Positions 51,060 to 62,160 of a stretch of 64,000 bases of DNA are shown here, piece after piece. The DNA comes from Beroe forskalii (lineage: Eukaryota; Ctenophora; Nuda; Beroida; Beroidae). The notes under the pieces are model-generated. The model saw nothing but the letters and a program-made list of their open reading frames with translations. It had not been told where the DNA came from and ran no database searches. The stretch lies in contig WFMF01000087.1 in assembly GCA_011033025.1 (NCBI GenBank), forward strand, positions 186,001 to 250,000, read 5' to 3'. Both the position numbers and the translations under genes were made by a program. Within the stretch, counting starts at the first letter, position 1, and every line of letters begins with the position of its first letter.

Positions 51060-51143
51060 GAGGGTTAGCAGAGATCGTGGTTTGGAGGATTTTGGGAGAA
51101 TTTGTGTATACTACCTTTATCCGTACTGTTAATTCTGAAAAGT

Positions 51144-51232
51144 GCCCAGGTGGGGGAGAAATCTCTAAATATGGGGGAGAAATCTCTAAAAATGGGGGAG
51201 AAATCTCTAAATATGGGGGAGAAATTTCCACA
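51144..51232. repeat. 21-bp tandem repeat, four copies
   Basis: Units of TGGGGGAGAAATCTCTAAAT. They translate on the plus strand to GGEISKY repeats, but no gene is implied. Confidence 0.9.
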
Positions 51233-51561
51233 AATGGCGTAAGAAATCAAGCAACTGCTCCTTTATAATATCAGTCAAGTCGGAGTATTTTGGAGTTTTT
51301 GGTGTAGTGGCATCGAGTGAAACTGTAAACTTCTGTTAGCTGACAGGAATTTGGGTTCGATGCTCAGGTCATTCTATCCTTGAAATTGATTGTTTTTCAA
51401 AATCTCGTCAGATCGATTTCATCAAATCTTTTCACGCTAAAATAGTGAATTCAAAATATTTACAGTATCAATTTTCACGGTTTTTATTGGAGTTTGAAAC
51501 ATTTGGTCTTTTATCGGCTTGAGCGTCAGCTAACTGAAAATGAATTCATGATTTAAGTGCG

Positions 51562-51801
51562 ATGATGGATCATGATGATTGGTCCAAGGAATTGAGTAGA
51601 AGTTATCCCCGTAATTATATACAAACTAGAAAGGCCCGTTGGGCCTGCCAGATGATACAGGACCAAATAATAAGCTCTCAAAAATTTTATGAAGGAGCAG
51701 AATTTACCATTATTCCTAGGCTACTTTCAGTTATGCTGGACCGTGCAAGTTTTGATCATTATAATTTGCTCTTGTATGATGAACTTAAATCTGAAAATTA
51801 A
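51562..51801 (+). CDS. Hypothetical 79-residue protein inside the element
   Basis: An ATG-initiated frame (MMDHDDWSKELSRSYPRNY, then QTRKARWACQMIQDQIISS, FYEGAEFTIIPRLLSVML and DHYNLLLYDELKSEN) with balanced, protein-like composition in AT-rich DNA. It matches no family I recognise. It might be a captured host exon. Confidence 0.35.
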   Translation: MMDHDDWSKELSRSYPRNYIQTRKARWACQMIQDQIISSQKFYEGAEFTIIPRLLSVMLDRASFDHYNLLLYDELKSEN

Positions 51802-53215
51802 AACCGAGTATCGTACTCATACTGAACGTTGAATCAAAGCATTGATTTACGCCAAGAGCAGTGTTCCAAAAGCGCAATTTGCTATACCCAAATTCGATTC
51901 AATTTGATTTTGATTTTGTTCAATCTTAAATTGGTGTAAATTCACATTTTTCCGTTAACCATCAACTCAGCATTGATTTAAATCGACCAACGTCTGTCAT
52001 TGATTTATGAAGAGATGCTAACGGAAATAGCTTCCACGATGCAAGCCATACCCGTTCTCTATTTCCAGATCTTGAATTTCAAATGAAAACAGTAAGCACT
52101 TCGTTCGTTCAAACGCTAAAACGCAGCAATCAACAACGTATCAGAAAGTACTCGCATAGAACTGATCATAATCTGCACGTGCAGAATATCTGTATCCATA
52201 GCAACGGCGCAACTCAGCCCAGCTTAGCCTTCCTTTCTCTTGATATTTTCTTGGCAAGGTCAAATTTAATTGTATACGGCGGCACAAACATTATTCACGT
52301 GTGAATTCATTTTATATTAAAGATCTGCAATCCTTTCCATTCTGGTACCTCCCCATCATTTCTATCTTCATGTTTATTAAACTCTTGATTTCATGCAAAA
52401 GGAGTCGGGGTGCAACAATAAGGTGCCACGGCTTGATATCAACAGCAAAGAAAATGTAACGCGTAACAAAAATGAACCTCTTGTTTATGAAACTGGGAAC
52501 GACGCGCAACAAACGAATCTTCAGAGTTGTACGAATTGTGGTGATTGCGCGCGCGTAGATTTTGCCACGTGCATCCGGACTGATCATTCGCCCACGTGCA
52601 TGCGCGCGTTAAATCAAGCACATAGGAGAGGGAAATTAAGCGCCTGCATACGGGAACAACGGAAAACAAGAAAAGCACCGGTAGGCGCAATTCTTGTTAT
52701 CCATTGATAATTGTTTATCATATCAAATTTGATTTTGTCTGCACGGATGCTTTCGCTGAAAAATTCTGAACCTGTATTGAGAGAAAATATAATGCCTTAA
52801 TATTGTAGTGAAAGAAAAGATATATATAGAATATAGATTTACAAATCTTTACTTTAACAAAATTTTCTAAAATTTTGGTGTTGTACAAATTAAGGCATGT
52901 AGAAATTAAGATTTGTAGAATTTAAGGAGTGTACTATTTAAGACAGTAAAATTGCTTACTACCTTAAATAGCTTAGTACACTTCTTAATTTCTACCACTA
53001 AGGTATTACCCTTTTTATCACTGTTTCAATTGATACTTTAATGCATGGTTCTTTGGTGCTAGTCAGTAATTCTAGGCATGTTGACCCCGTCTATTCAATT
53101 CAATTTAATTTATTTCTCGTGCTGATATCTAATTTATTTCCCAAATTTAAGGGATTTATTCTTTAATTGTTGATATAAATTTATTCAGGTCATTCAAATC
53201 ATTATTTACTGTTCA

Positions 53216-54486
53216 GGAGCTCTTCCACGAACGGAGTTACGAAGATTTTTATGTAGTTTGCGGTTGAGTTACGGGCAAAGTTACGAAGGAAGTAGAATTT
53301 GGCTTCCACGAAACTCACCATAAGTAGCGTTAATTTGTATCCCACAAATATTTACGGGGTTTTCTATTTTCTTCGCAAGTAGAGCCGTGATATGTTATGA
53401 TAACCTTATATGGAAGGTAATTAGTGTATATAGCATTGGGAAACCTTCGTAACTCAGATTTTCTTCGTAGCGCAAGATTATGGATATAAAATCGTCACAT
53501 AAGTTACGGGGAAAGTTAGGGGGATTAAAAAGCATACTTACGAAGATTTTTTCTTCGTAAACCGGCAAATGTAGGGAGAGTCCCAACATCAGAATCAACT
53601 ATTCCTATTGATTCGGAGGGTATGTCTGCATGATTATTTTAAGTGATTATTTTAAATGAGCGTGTATATTATCGAACTATTTTGACCTCCAACGTTTAGA
53701 ATTAAAAACTGCTCTTTTGTACGTCCACAATCCACATAAGCACATAGTTACACAGTGGTTGTTGTCAGGAAAATGTACATTTCATCCAAATTTGAGCTAT
53801 GAGAGTATGAGGCCAACGACCAAATTTTTTCCATTGGATCGTTGCATTAAATCAATGGATCACGGCAGTTAAATGATGCATCATTCACTCATGAACATAA
53901 TTACACCGTCTATAAATGCATGTAGGCACTTATTAGGTATAGTTTGATTTTACCATTTATAACAGTAAACCAGAGATATGATCGGATCAAATCACAGCAC
54001 TTCTGTAGGTAGGTAGGTACTGTAGGTAGGTACTATCAGCCAAAAGGCAAAACCATCCATCACCATCGAAAGTCGAAACAGTGCTAGCATGGATATTGGA
54101 TAATGGATAGGCATTGGATAACTAATGAACACGAACATAATGTTAGAAACACAACGGAAACAAAACACTAATATGATTACGATGACCCGACCCAACTATC
54201 ACGGCTATCAGCTATGCTAACATATCCATTACATGCATACCTACTCCACACCATATATAATAGGCATAATCCGTTACAAATATGGTAAATAGTACTGTAT
54301 ACGCGGCTAAATAAACACACATAAAATTCTTCGTAACTCTGTTTGGTGGAAGACATTTTGGGTAATTATCGCGCACGTAAAGTTACGAAGTATTTTCGTG
54401 GAAGACAAATAAAAATCTTCGTAAGAGTTATGGGGTTTTTGAAAGTTACGTAAAATATTTACGGACTCTTTTCGTGGAAGACCTCC
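53216..54486. mobile_element. Foldback element with TTACGAAG repeats
   Basis: The ends GGAGCTCTTCCACGAA and TTCGTGGAAGACCTCC are inverted copies. Inside both arms GTTACGAAGATTTT-type units recur (53233-53560 and 54325-54480, opposite orientation). The middle is AT-rich with a short GTAGGTAGGTACT repeat near 54005-54030. No gene. Confidence 0.65.
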
Positions 54487-54602
54487 AGGTGGATGACTTG
54501 ACACCAGGGATTTTTAATTAACTTATAATAATTTTCACTTTTGATGTTTATTGATGATACAATTTGTAATCTGACATTGAAATTGTAATGATACTCCAGT
54601 AT

Positions 54603-54955
54603 GGGATAATTGGGACAAAAGTGACTGAGACAACTGGGGCTGAAATGATTGTTTTTGAGCTGCAGTTTAGTGGTTTTTGTCTCACAGCATGTTACATAGT
54701 GGCACTTGCTGCATTGCAACTGGCACTGTCTTCTTCCCATTATGGGTTTTGGGATAGGGAATTGAGGACACATAACCACTGCAAACTTTCATTTCAAAGA
54801 TAGAAAACCTTGGATCAATGTAAAAAATGATCAATGACTGAATTTTTCAACTTTTTGTTTGTCCCAAATGTCCCAGTTGTCCCAATTGTCCCAAAAATGA
54901 GTTCCAAAATCAAAGAATAAATTAGAGCAGGGACAATTGGGACTGTGACACTCCC
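54603..54955. repeat. GGGACAATTGGGACA family, copy 1
   Basis: Begins GGGATAATTGGGACAAAAG and ends GGGACAATTGGGACTGTGAC with CCCCC. The inner block CTTGCTGCATTGCAACTG matches copy 2 at about 61557-61575. Ends are inverted, so it is MITE-like. Confidence 0.7.
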
Positions 54956-55159
54956 CCATTATCTCAGTTTTTCTTCTTATAGCTTCCTAGCATCTCCTCT
55001 TGAAGCACTTCACTGATGACTCCTAAAGTTTTCGAGCACTGTCTTATCACTGAGACCAAACACTATCACTTTTCTACTCTTCCTCTGTTACCAGCTTCAT
55101 TACTTTCTTCAGAAATTTTTCTGCAAGAACAGTTCCAGGACCTCCCACATTGAATAACA

Positions 55160-55640
55160 GTCTTTAGACTGTTATTCTATTTTATGGGGTGAAATGGTCA
55201 AAATTTGTGTGCAGCACTTTTGGTCCTAAACTGATTTATGTTGTGTACAGTTATGCTGCTTAGAAAACCATCTGTGAATGTCCAATCAATACCTTAATTT
55301 GCATGGATACAGTTTGTGGCATAAGACAACATCTGTGAAGATTTAAAGCATTTTCATCAAAAAATGAAGAAGATATTGCAGTATGAAGTCAGTTTTGGAC
55401 CAAAAATGGCAGTTTTTGAATTTTGGTCCAAAACTGACTTCATTTTGCTATATCTTGGTAATTTTTGGATGGAAATGCTTCAAATTTTCACAGAAGCTGT
55501 CTTATGCCATAAACTGTATCCATGCAAACTTTGGTATCGATTGAACATTAATTCATAGATGGTTTCATGGGTGAAATGGTCAAAATTTACATGCAGCACT
55601 TTCAGTCTGAAACTGATCTATGTTGTGTACAGTCACTGTA
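55160..55640. repeat. Repeat with duplicated GGTGAAATGGTCAAAATTT block and internal palindrome
   Basis: GGTGAAATGGTCAAAATTT ... GCAGCACTTT ... TATGTTGTGTACAGT occurs at about 55190-55252 and again at 55570-55632. Between them GAAGTCAGTTTTGGACC pairs with its inverse GGTCCAAAACTGACTTC (55384-55440), and the sequences around it are likewise inverted (GCATTTTCATC / GGATGGAAATGC). Confidence 0.7.
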
Positions 55641-55919
55641 AAATTCGATACTCTGAATATTATCCTCTGTCCTGTTTGCCTTCTCCATCATGTCCTCAAA
55701 ATTACATAAATCTTATTATGCCTTCTGAATACACAGATCTATGATCAGGTTATGCAATGAAGTCTCAAAATCAAGGCATTGGCTAAAAGACTACATACAT
55801 CTAGCAGCACCTTTCTCTCTTCTTACAGTTGCATCTCAATCAATAGCATTTTATGTGCTATGTGCATGGGCTAGTGAGTTACTCATACTTTTATTAAATT
55901 TGAATATTCAAAAACATTT

Positions 55920-56399
55920 CTACTTTAGAAGGGGCAATCTGGGCAAATCGTTTACTGGATCGGTTTTATTCCTTAACTTAGTTTGTGTTTTGATCATAGC
56001 AATGAGTTATATAGCTTTGTAAATATTTCAACTTGGAAGAGTTCTGCAGTTGCCGGGGCAACCAACAAGGCATTGATCAAGCGAAACAGAACCATTCAAA
56101 GGAAGGTTGCAATCCTGATAGCCACTGATGTACTCTCCTGGGTCCCCTTCATCATCATCTCAATTACACACTTCCTGGAGCTGTTGGATGCATCCAGCTG
56201 GCATTCCGTCTTCAGCCTCATCATCCTTCCTTGCAACTGCATCATCAACCCTGTCATGATACTAGAGGACACCATCTGTGAGGTTTTCAAGAAGCTGGGA
56301 AAGGTTTTCAGAGCCATGAAAATGAGAAATAACAGTGTTATGGACATATATAATATGCATGACATAGATGTCAATAAAAGGAACGATAATGTGACATAA
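55920..56399 (+). pseudogene. GPCR 3' fragment (right copy), truncated and frameshifted
   Basis: Contains only TM5 onward of the receptor at 41073-42360: RRGNLGKSFTGSVLFLNLVC, then a 2-bp insertion (GTTATATAGC for GTTATAGC near 56008) that ends the frame, then TM6 and TM7 intact to the same C-terminus (DIDVNKRNDNVT). TM1-TM4 and the LDLa repeat are absent because the duplication breakpoint lies within the exon. It cannot make a working receptor. Confidence 0.88.
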
Positions 56400-56639
56400 A
56401 TTTAGACGATTTGAACGTTTCCGCGACAAAAACTATCTTAACCAACTACCTTATAATAATGGCCTTTATTCAGCCGTCCTTTTTTCAAAGCAAAGGGCCC
56501 TTTTATTCGATGGACCGAAACCGAATCATTTCTGAACCATTTCAACCGGCCCCTTGGACAAAAATTTTTCAAGAAGTTGCCAAACCAAGAAATTTTTGCT
56601 CAAAAAGCCTAAAAAAAACGGCGAATGGGTAGTTCAGCT

Positions 56640-56790
56640 TAAAGCTTAATTTTTTCAAAGGTTTTCAATGCAATGCGAAAAAGGAACAGAACCAATGCTA
56701 TAGACAAACATATGCTTGGCATGAATGTCAATGAAAGGAACGATTATGTGACATCAATTTCGAGGATTTGAACTTTTCGACGATAAAAAT
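56640..56790 (+). pseudogene. Extra degenerate copy of the receptor 3' end
   Basis: GGTTTTCAATGCAATGCG ... AACAGAACCAATGCTATAGAC ... ATGTCAATGAAAGGAACGAT resembles the last codons and 3' flank of the adjacent receptor fragment (GGTTTTCAGAGCCATG ... ATGTCAATAAAAGGAACGAT). A small older tandem duplication, reduced in the left arm. Confidence 0.6.
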
Positions 56791-58520
56791 ATGTTAACCT
56801 ACTAGGTTTGTTCCTAACTTTAATTATGCGCTGCACGGAAACTATTGCTGTGATTTCGATGGAAATAATGTATTCAAATTAGCTGTTATTGCAATGTTAA
56901 TGACATAACTTGCCTCTTAACTGTTTATAACTATCACTGAGTAAATATTGACATAGCGAACATTTGGTACGTGGAACATTTGTGACAATTGATAGAAGTG
57001 TTTTTTCACGGCAGCGTTTTTTCATTTAACTCTTAAATTTTATTATTAAACTTATTGAAGACCATCTCTTACTCTCACTTCACGTAGATGTAAGCATGCG
57101 GTATTGCGGTTGCATCAGGATTTTGATAATCAGTACTATCACTTGTACTTGTAGTTATGCCAACATGTATGACCATGGCCAACAGGTGACGTGTTGCCAA
57201 CTAGCTGGTTATTACTTGTTAGCTTAATTGAATGATTCGATCGTGAAATAAAAATGGTTTTAAGTGTCGTGCCTTCGGCACTGCACTTTGTTTCACGACC
57301 GATAACTATCTCGATAACTTTCTCAAACCTATACAAACAATACTTTAAAATATCACCTCATAGAGTATATTAGGATTTCATTGGTGACTTATAGAGACAT
57401 GGTTGATCGTATTGCAGCACATTTGCACTGTAGTATGCAAATAAAATACGTGTATAGTACCTGCATTTCATATTCGGGATATAAAACCATCCACGTGTAG
57501 GCTGTGAGATGAAATGATGATAATCTTATCACGTACCGAACTTTTAACACCAAAACCTTGGAAATTTACACTACAAGGGTCCACTGATTTTTGTTGCAAA
57601 TTAGGGGATTTCATGTCAGAGCGACAGGTCTCCTCTCACTTCGTGTCATTAACGGCACACCTCCAGGGTTTCCTGTGTCAGTGCGTCGCTGTCACGTTCC
57701 TACTCAGGATGTGAAGATCTGATACACAAACACTCACTCCTCACGTCCAGATAGTGAGTTGTAGGGCATCACATGAGATAAGCATACGGGCCCTCTAATT
57801 GGAACACATTGTTTAACACCAAACTCTTTCAGATTCTAGAGTAGAGCAAAACCATAAATCTTGAAGTGTTAAACACACGGCAAAAGATTTGATACTGTAA
57901 TTATTTTATGTTTATGGTACGGCAACGTTTGGAGTTACAAATTTTGAGATATATGAACTCGAGAAAATTCCAAATGAATGCCAGAATTTTCCTATCCATC
58001 ATTTACGACTTTCTTTTGAAAAGCGTTATCAGAGATCTGCACAGAACTGTGTCAATTGGTACAATGGTGCCGAATATATTGACTCCATTGTTACAGTTAG
58101 AGGCCTGAGGCTCTGAAGCGTGGGATGAAGGTAGTATCATGTAGGAATTAACGTCAAAATTGGCGACCTTTATCACACATTACTGATATCACGCACTTCA
58201 ACTTACAATAATTCTACACCTCTATTGATCGCAAACGCCACCGTAACTAAAGCGATAACAGCCCAATCCCCATCCAAGCAGAACCCCATTTCTGACAAGC
58301 TGGATCTCATGACGGTAGCTGCATGCTCTTACGAAAACTCTTGATGCTCGTCTAAAGGCTAAAGCACGCATTTGAACAACAGTCTACAAAGTAGTTCCGT
58401 TCCATATTGGAAGTTTCACAAACATATTGCTGTAAGGTAGAGTAGCACAGGATTTAAATAAGTTTCGTACCTACTGCGGTACATACCGGTTACATAGGAA
58501 GTGAGGATATGTTCCAACTT

Positions 58521-60267
58521 TCATGTTCTCGCTACCCGCAAGATTATTTCTATTAAGAGAATTGGAAATCTAAGATAGTAATCATTTCTCACCGCTTCAG
58601 ATATCTTGTACATATCATCAGTCACAATATGGGAAATGGAGTGTGAGGGGAAGGGGATCATCGTGGAGGTTTTTCTTGTACCCTTCCGAGGACTCCTGTA
58701 AAAATCCCATAGGTTATTGGGGTAACAAAAACAAATTAGGATGCAGGATGGCGACACAGCTGAAGATTCTAATATACTTATTACATTGATAAATTGATTT
58801 GAACTATAAAGAGATATAAACCTATGTGAAGATCCTAGTGATTGCAAGCTGGAGTAACTGGCTTCAAACACGGCTGGTTCTTCACTAAATAATCTGTAGA
58901 GCTGTGGAGGGGCAACAGCAGTAGGGGATGAAGCATGCGATGAACAGTTTAAATCCTTCTGTGGGAATATTTCACTGATGAGGAATTGTATATAAGGGAC
59001 AATCGATAGGGGAGGAGAATGGAATACAAATGGGTGGCGCAAATAACAAGAATTGCGCCTGCCGGCACATTTCTTGTCCATTGTTCCCGTATGCAGGCGC
59101 TTAATTTCCCTCCCCCAGCTAGAGGTATATGATCATGATCGACGAAAATGCGTAACGCGAACGAGTGATTGTATCACTGAGAGCAGTGTGCCAGTGTGAG
59201 TGTTTGGTTCAGAGCTCAGTAGTTCATGGGAAAGCCGCTTAATTTTCTCGGAGCTACAAGCTGGAGTGCGCGGTGCAAACGCTGGGCACTCTGCTGAAAC
59301 AGAATAGTTAGAGGGAAACTATTTTTGTGGAAAACTTTTCAATATTTATCATGATCTTTGCTTCGATTCTCAATTAACATTTCTTGACGCTCTAAATAAT
59401 TATTTCAACTGAAATCGTTATTCGTGTGGCTTGTTTGACTTAAAAAGCGCCGCGCACGAACTTACACCAACAATCTCACACCTGCGCAAGCGTTTGCGCG
59501 CGCGCGTTGTGCGTGCGCAAATGTAAGGGTTGCTAGGATGCTCGATTGCATGACGAATTTACACCAGTTTTATGACGAATTTACGCCACTTTTATGACGA
59601 ATTTACGCCACTTTTATGACGAATTTACGCCACTTCCATTTTCCGGGCACTTTTCAGAAATTACAGTAGTTGTATTGCAAACCTGGACCTGATATACACA
59701 TATCGTATTTCTCACCTTCCCAAACCATGATCTCTGCCAACCCTCTCATTTGCCTTTTTGTATTCACAAAAAGGTCAATGGGGAGGGAAAAAATGTATTA
59801 AAGGAATTGGGGAAAGGAAGTGGGATTTAGGAGTTTTTTGTCTTTATCAACTTACCAAGTATCCATCCAAGTCATCAGTCTGGGTTTCTGCTGATTTCAT
59901 TTTACATTTTCTTTTACTAGGCTTTCTACACACATATCTGCAAACAAATAGTTTATAATCAAATAAGACTAATTTATCAATCACTATAATAATTACCCAC
60001 AGCTGATGGGTTATAGGTATCCTACTGCAGATACCTATGATTTTTTATTTGTCAAATCTGATAATAATTATATGTAAGTACTTACACACAGCTGATAAGC
60101 ATGATAGAGAGAAACACCACTAAGCTGAGGTGCAAAGCAAGGTCACCACAATCCCCAACTTTGGAACTCATCTGATACTGTTCTGTGATCATAGATTCAC
60201 TGGTGAATGGTCCAACTTCTCGTGCTTCCATGGGAGCATCAGAAGTTTTACCATTTTTCAATAGCAT
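58521..60267 (-). CDS. Single-pass membrane protein, four exons (right copy)
   Basis: Exons 60086-60267, 59856-59937, 58822-58958 and 58593-58695 (or to a stop at 58521) have exactly the same lengths and phases as the left copy, and all splice dinucleotides are kept. The coding sequence differs by a few substitutions, mostly third-position. So this copy looks intact despite the 744-bp insertion in its second intron. The transmembrane segment and the basic stop-transfer stretch are the same. Function unknown. Confidence 0.6.
59043..59786. mobile_element. 744-bp insertion in the right arm, related to about 51.04-52.71 kb
   Basis: Absent from the left arm at 38877-38884. Its two ends match, in inverse orientation, the two ends of the 51.04-52.71 kb stretch: CTCATTTGCCTTTTTGT (59746-59762) against ACAAAAAGGCAAATGAG (51046-51062), and CCCGTATGCAGGCGC (59086-59100) against GCGCCTGCATACGGG (52640-52654), each with further flanking matches. 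The interiors differ. The 3' end can form a stem GCGCCTGC ... GCAGGCGC. An unclassified non-autonomous element. Confidence 0.7.
59561..59635. repeat. 21-bp tandem repeat, about 3.5 copies
   Basis: Units of TTTATGACGAATTTACGCCAC inside the 744-bp insertion. Confidence 0.9.
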
Positions 60268-60319
60268 CCTAGATGCATGAAGAAAACAATTAATAGATAT
60301 CATCATATCATGTTCGATT

Positions 60320-60545
60320 TATGTTGGTGTATTGGTATTTAGTCTAGCTTTTGATCGAAAGATCCCAGGTTTGATTCCCTACCGTTCCCACGGCTGAAAG
60401 ATACTTAGGTATCTCAAGCCTATGCAGCCACTCGGTTCAACCAGCTGAGCATACATGAAACTGTGCGGGAGGGTTAAATGAGGAGCTGCCCATTGCAGCA
60501 AAGTGTTGGGTGAATAAAGGATGGATTACTCTGGCATACATAAGT
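60320..60545 (+). mobile_element. tRNA-derived SINE-like element
   Basis: A box A-like TGGTGTATTGG at 60325-60335 and a box B-like GGTTTGATTCC at 60368-60378 are spaced as in a tRNA, with CTTTTGATC at the anticodon-loop position. An unrelated body follows (CACTCGGTTCAACCAGC ... GCAGCAAAGTGTTGGG). It lies exactly at the outer edge of the right arm. Confidence 0.6.
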
Positions 60546-60581
60546 TTCTACTTTAATCTATTCATTACAGTTACATTAAAT

Positions 60582-60866
60582 TATATTTCAAAAATTCTAG
60601 TTCTTTCTGAGTAGACTCAATTAGAAGCAGTTTTCAAATTACTCGAACTTTATTAACGTTGCGATGTTCAACATCATATTCATAATCTCAAATTTGATTG
60701 CATAAAGTAGTGTTGTAAAGTTTAAAACTTTACAACACTACTTTATACAATCAAATTTGAGATTATGAATATGATGTTGAACATCGCAACATTAATAAAG
60801 TTCGAGTAATTTGAAAACTGCTTCTAATTGAGTCTACTCAGAAAAAACTAGAATTTTTGAAATATA
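60582..60866. repeat. Near-perfect 285-bp palindrome
   Basis: Arms of about 142 bp meet at 60724 (GTAAAGTTT/AAACTTTAC) with almost no mismatches and no indel from TATATTTCAAAAATTCTAG to its complement. The 14-mer ACAGTTACATTAAA lies on both sides (about 60567-60580 and 60911-60924). Confidence 0.9.
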
Positions 60867-61277
60867 AGTTACCTATCATGAGACTCAGAAACAGCGCACT
60901 GCTACTACAACAGTTACATTAAAATGAAAGTGATGTCCAAAAACTACATATAGTTTAAATGATATCACCTTCTTGTCTCAATGGATTCCCCCGGACAAAA
61001 CACCCCCCTAGACAAACACCCCAACAAAACCTTATCCTAACCCTTACCCTAACCCTAACCATGACTGTAACCATACCACTGACCAAGTTAGTAATTGAGA
61101 TAACGCAGCTCACCTGGCAAGCCAGGATGCCGCCAGTGGCAGTATCGTGGTTCACGTCATTCCCCCATGCTAGCCCTCACTCTCCTTTGGCTCACTCATG
61201 CTACACACAGAGGCGAGGAAGTTGTTAAGTCGTCCTTGTGTATGTTTTGGTGGAGTTTCGTCCAGGGGGTGTTATGG
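60867..61277. other. Intergenic, short CCCTAA run
   Basis: No gene. A short telomere-like CCTTACCCTAACCCTAACC lies at about 61041-61059. Confidence 0.5.
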
Positions 61278-61869
61278 GGGGGGTTTCACTGTCCCAATTG
61301 TCCCAAACTCAAGAAAAATTGGATTGGGACAGGGACAATTGGGACATTTGGGACAATTCCAGGACAAATGGGACAAAGAAAATGGAACAAATTGGACTCA
61401 AAAAAGTGAATTCGGACTGGGACAAATGGGACATTTGGGACGAATGGGACATTTGGGACAATTGGGACAAAGGTAACAGAGACAACTGGGGCTCAAATGA
61501 TTGTGTTTTGAGTGGCAGTTTAGTGTTTTTATGCTCCCAGCCTGTTGCATAGCGGCACTTGCTGCATTGCAACTGCCACTGCCTTTTTCCTATAATAGGT
61601 TTTGGGATAGAGAAGTGGGGACACTTATCCACTGCAAACAACACAACCTAAGTAGGCACTTAGTATAGTAGTATGAATATAACTTTCATTTAAATGATTA
61701 AAAAAAACTTGGATCAATGTAGAAAATGACGAATGGCTGATTTCTTTAAAATTTTTGTTTGTCCCAATTGTCCCAAATGTCCCAGTTGTCCCAATTGTCC
61801 CAAAAACCAGTCCCAAACTCAAAAAAAGTAAATTGGGACAGGGACAATTGGGACAATGACACTACCCCC
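61278..61869. repeat. GGGACAATTGGGACA family, copy 2
   Basis: Left end CACTGTCCCAATTGTCCC, right end GGGACAATTGGGACAATGAC, inverted. An inner microrepeat of GGGACATTTGGGAC units lies at 61320-61475. Same inner block as copy 1 (CTTGCTGCATTGCAACTG). Confidence 0.75.
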
Positions 61870-62160
61870 GTTATGTCCCGGGGGGGGGGGGGGTGTCTTA
61901 CTGTTTTGTCTGCTCACCGCCTCAATGCTCTGGCTAGGTAACAGTAGTTATGATTTATATTCATGAGTACTGTATATTGTATATTGAATATAATAAATAG
62001 AATTTGGCGATATTTGTGAACTTTGATCTATTTTTCTAACCAAAACTGTCCTATATCAGTACCAAGGATGATCTGGCTGAATCGTTCTCAAGGCTTTAAG
62101 AAATGATGTGCTAGAGTACAGAGGATACATGGTTGACGTAACGTTCTCTTGCTTGTTTCC

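Larger units (their letters stand above)
50544..53003. mobile_element. Inverted-repeat element carrying two small open frames, TAT flanks
   Basis: Left end CCTTAGTGGTAGAAATTAAG, right end CTTAATTTCTACCACTAAGG. TAT lies on each side (50541-50543 and 53004-53006). Inner end-repeats such as AAGAAGTGTACTAATTAAGG and GTACACTTCTTAATT also pair. It abuts the target duplication of the outer foldback element at 50533. It contains the two hypothetical frames listed separately. Confidence 0.7.
55920..60325. repeat. Right arm of the large inverted duplication
   Basis: Reverse-oriented counterpart of 38355-41553. It is longer by about 1.2 kb: a 744-bp insertion at about 59043-59786, an extra degenerate copy of the receptor 3' end at about 56640-56790, and smaller indels. 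Homology stops abruptly inside the receptor exon at about 55920. Confidence 0.95.

Noticed and set aside
60320-60400. A functional tRNA gene
   Set aside because: Box A and box B are degenerate and no complete cloverleaf closes; a tRNA-derived SINE fits better.
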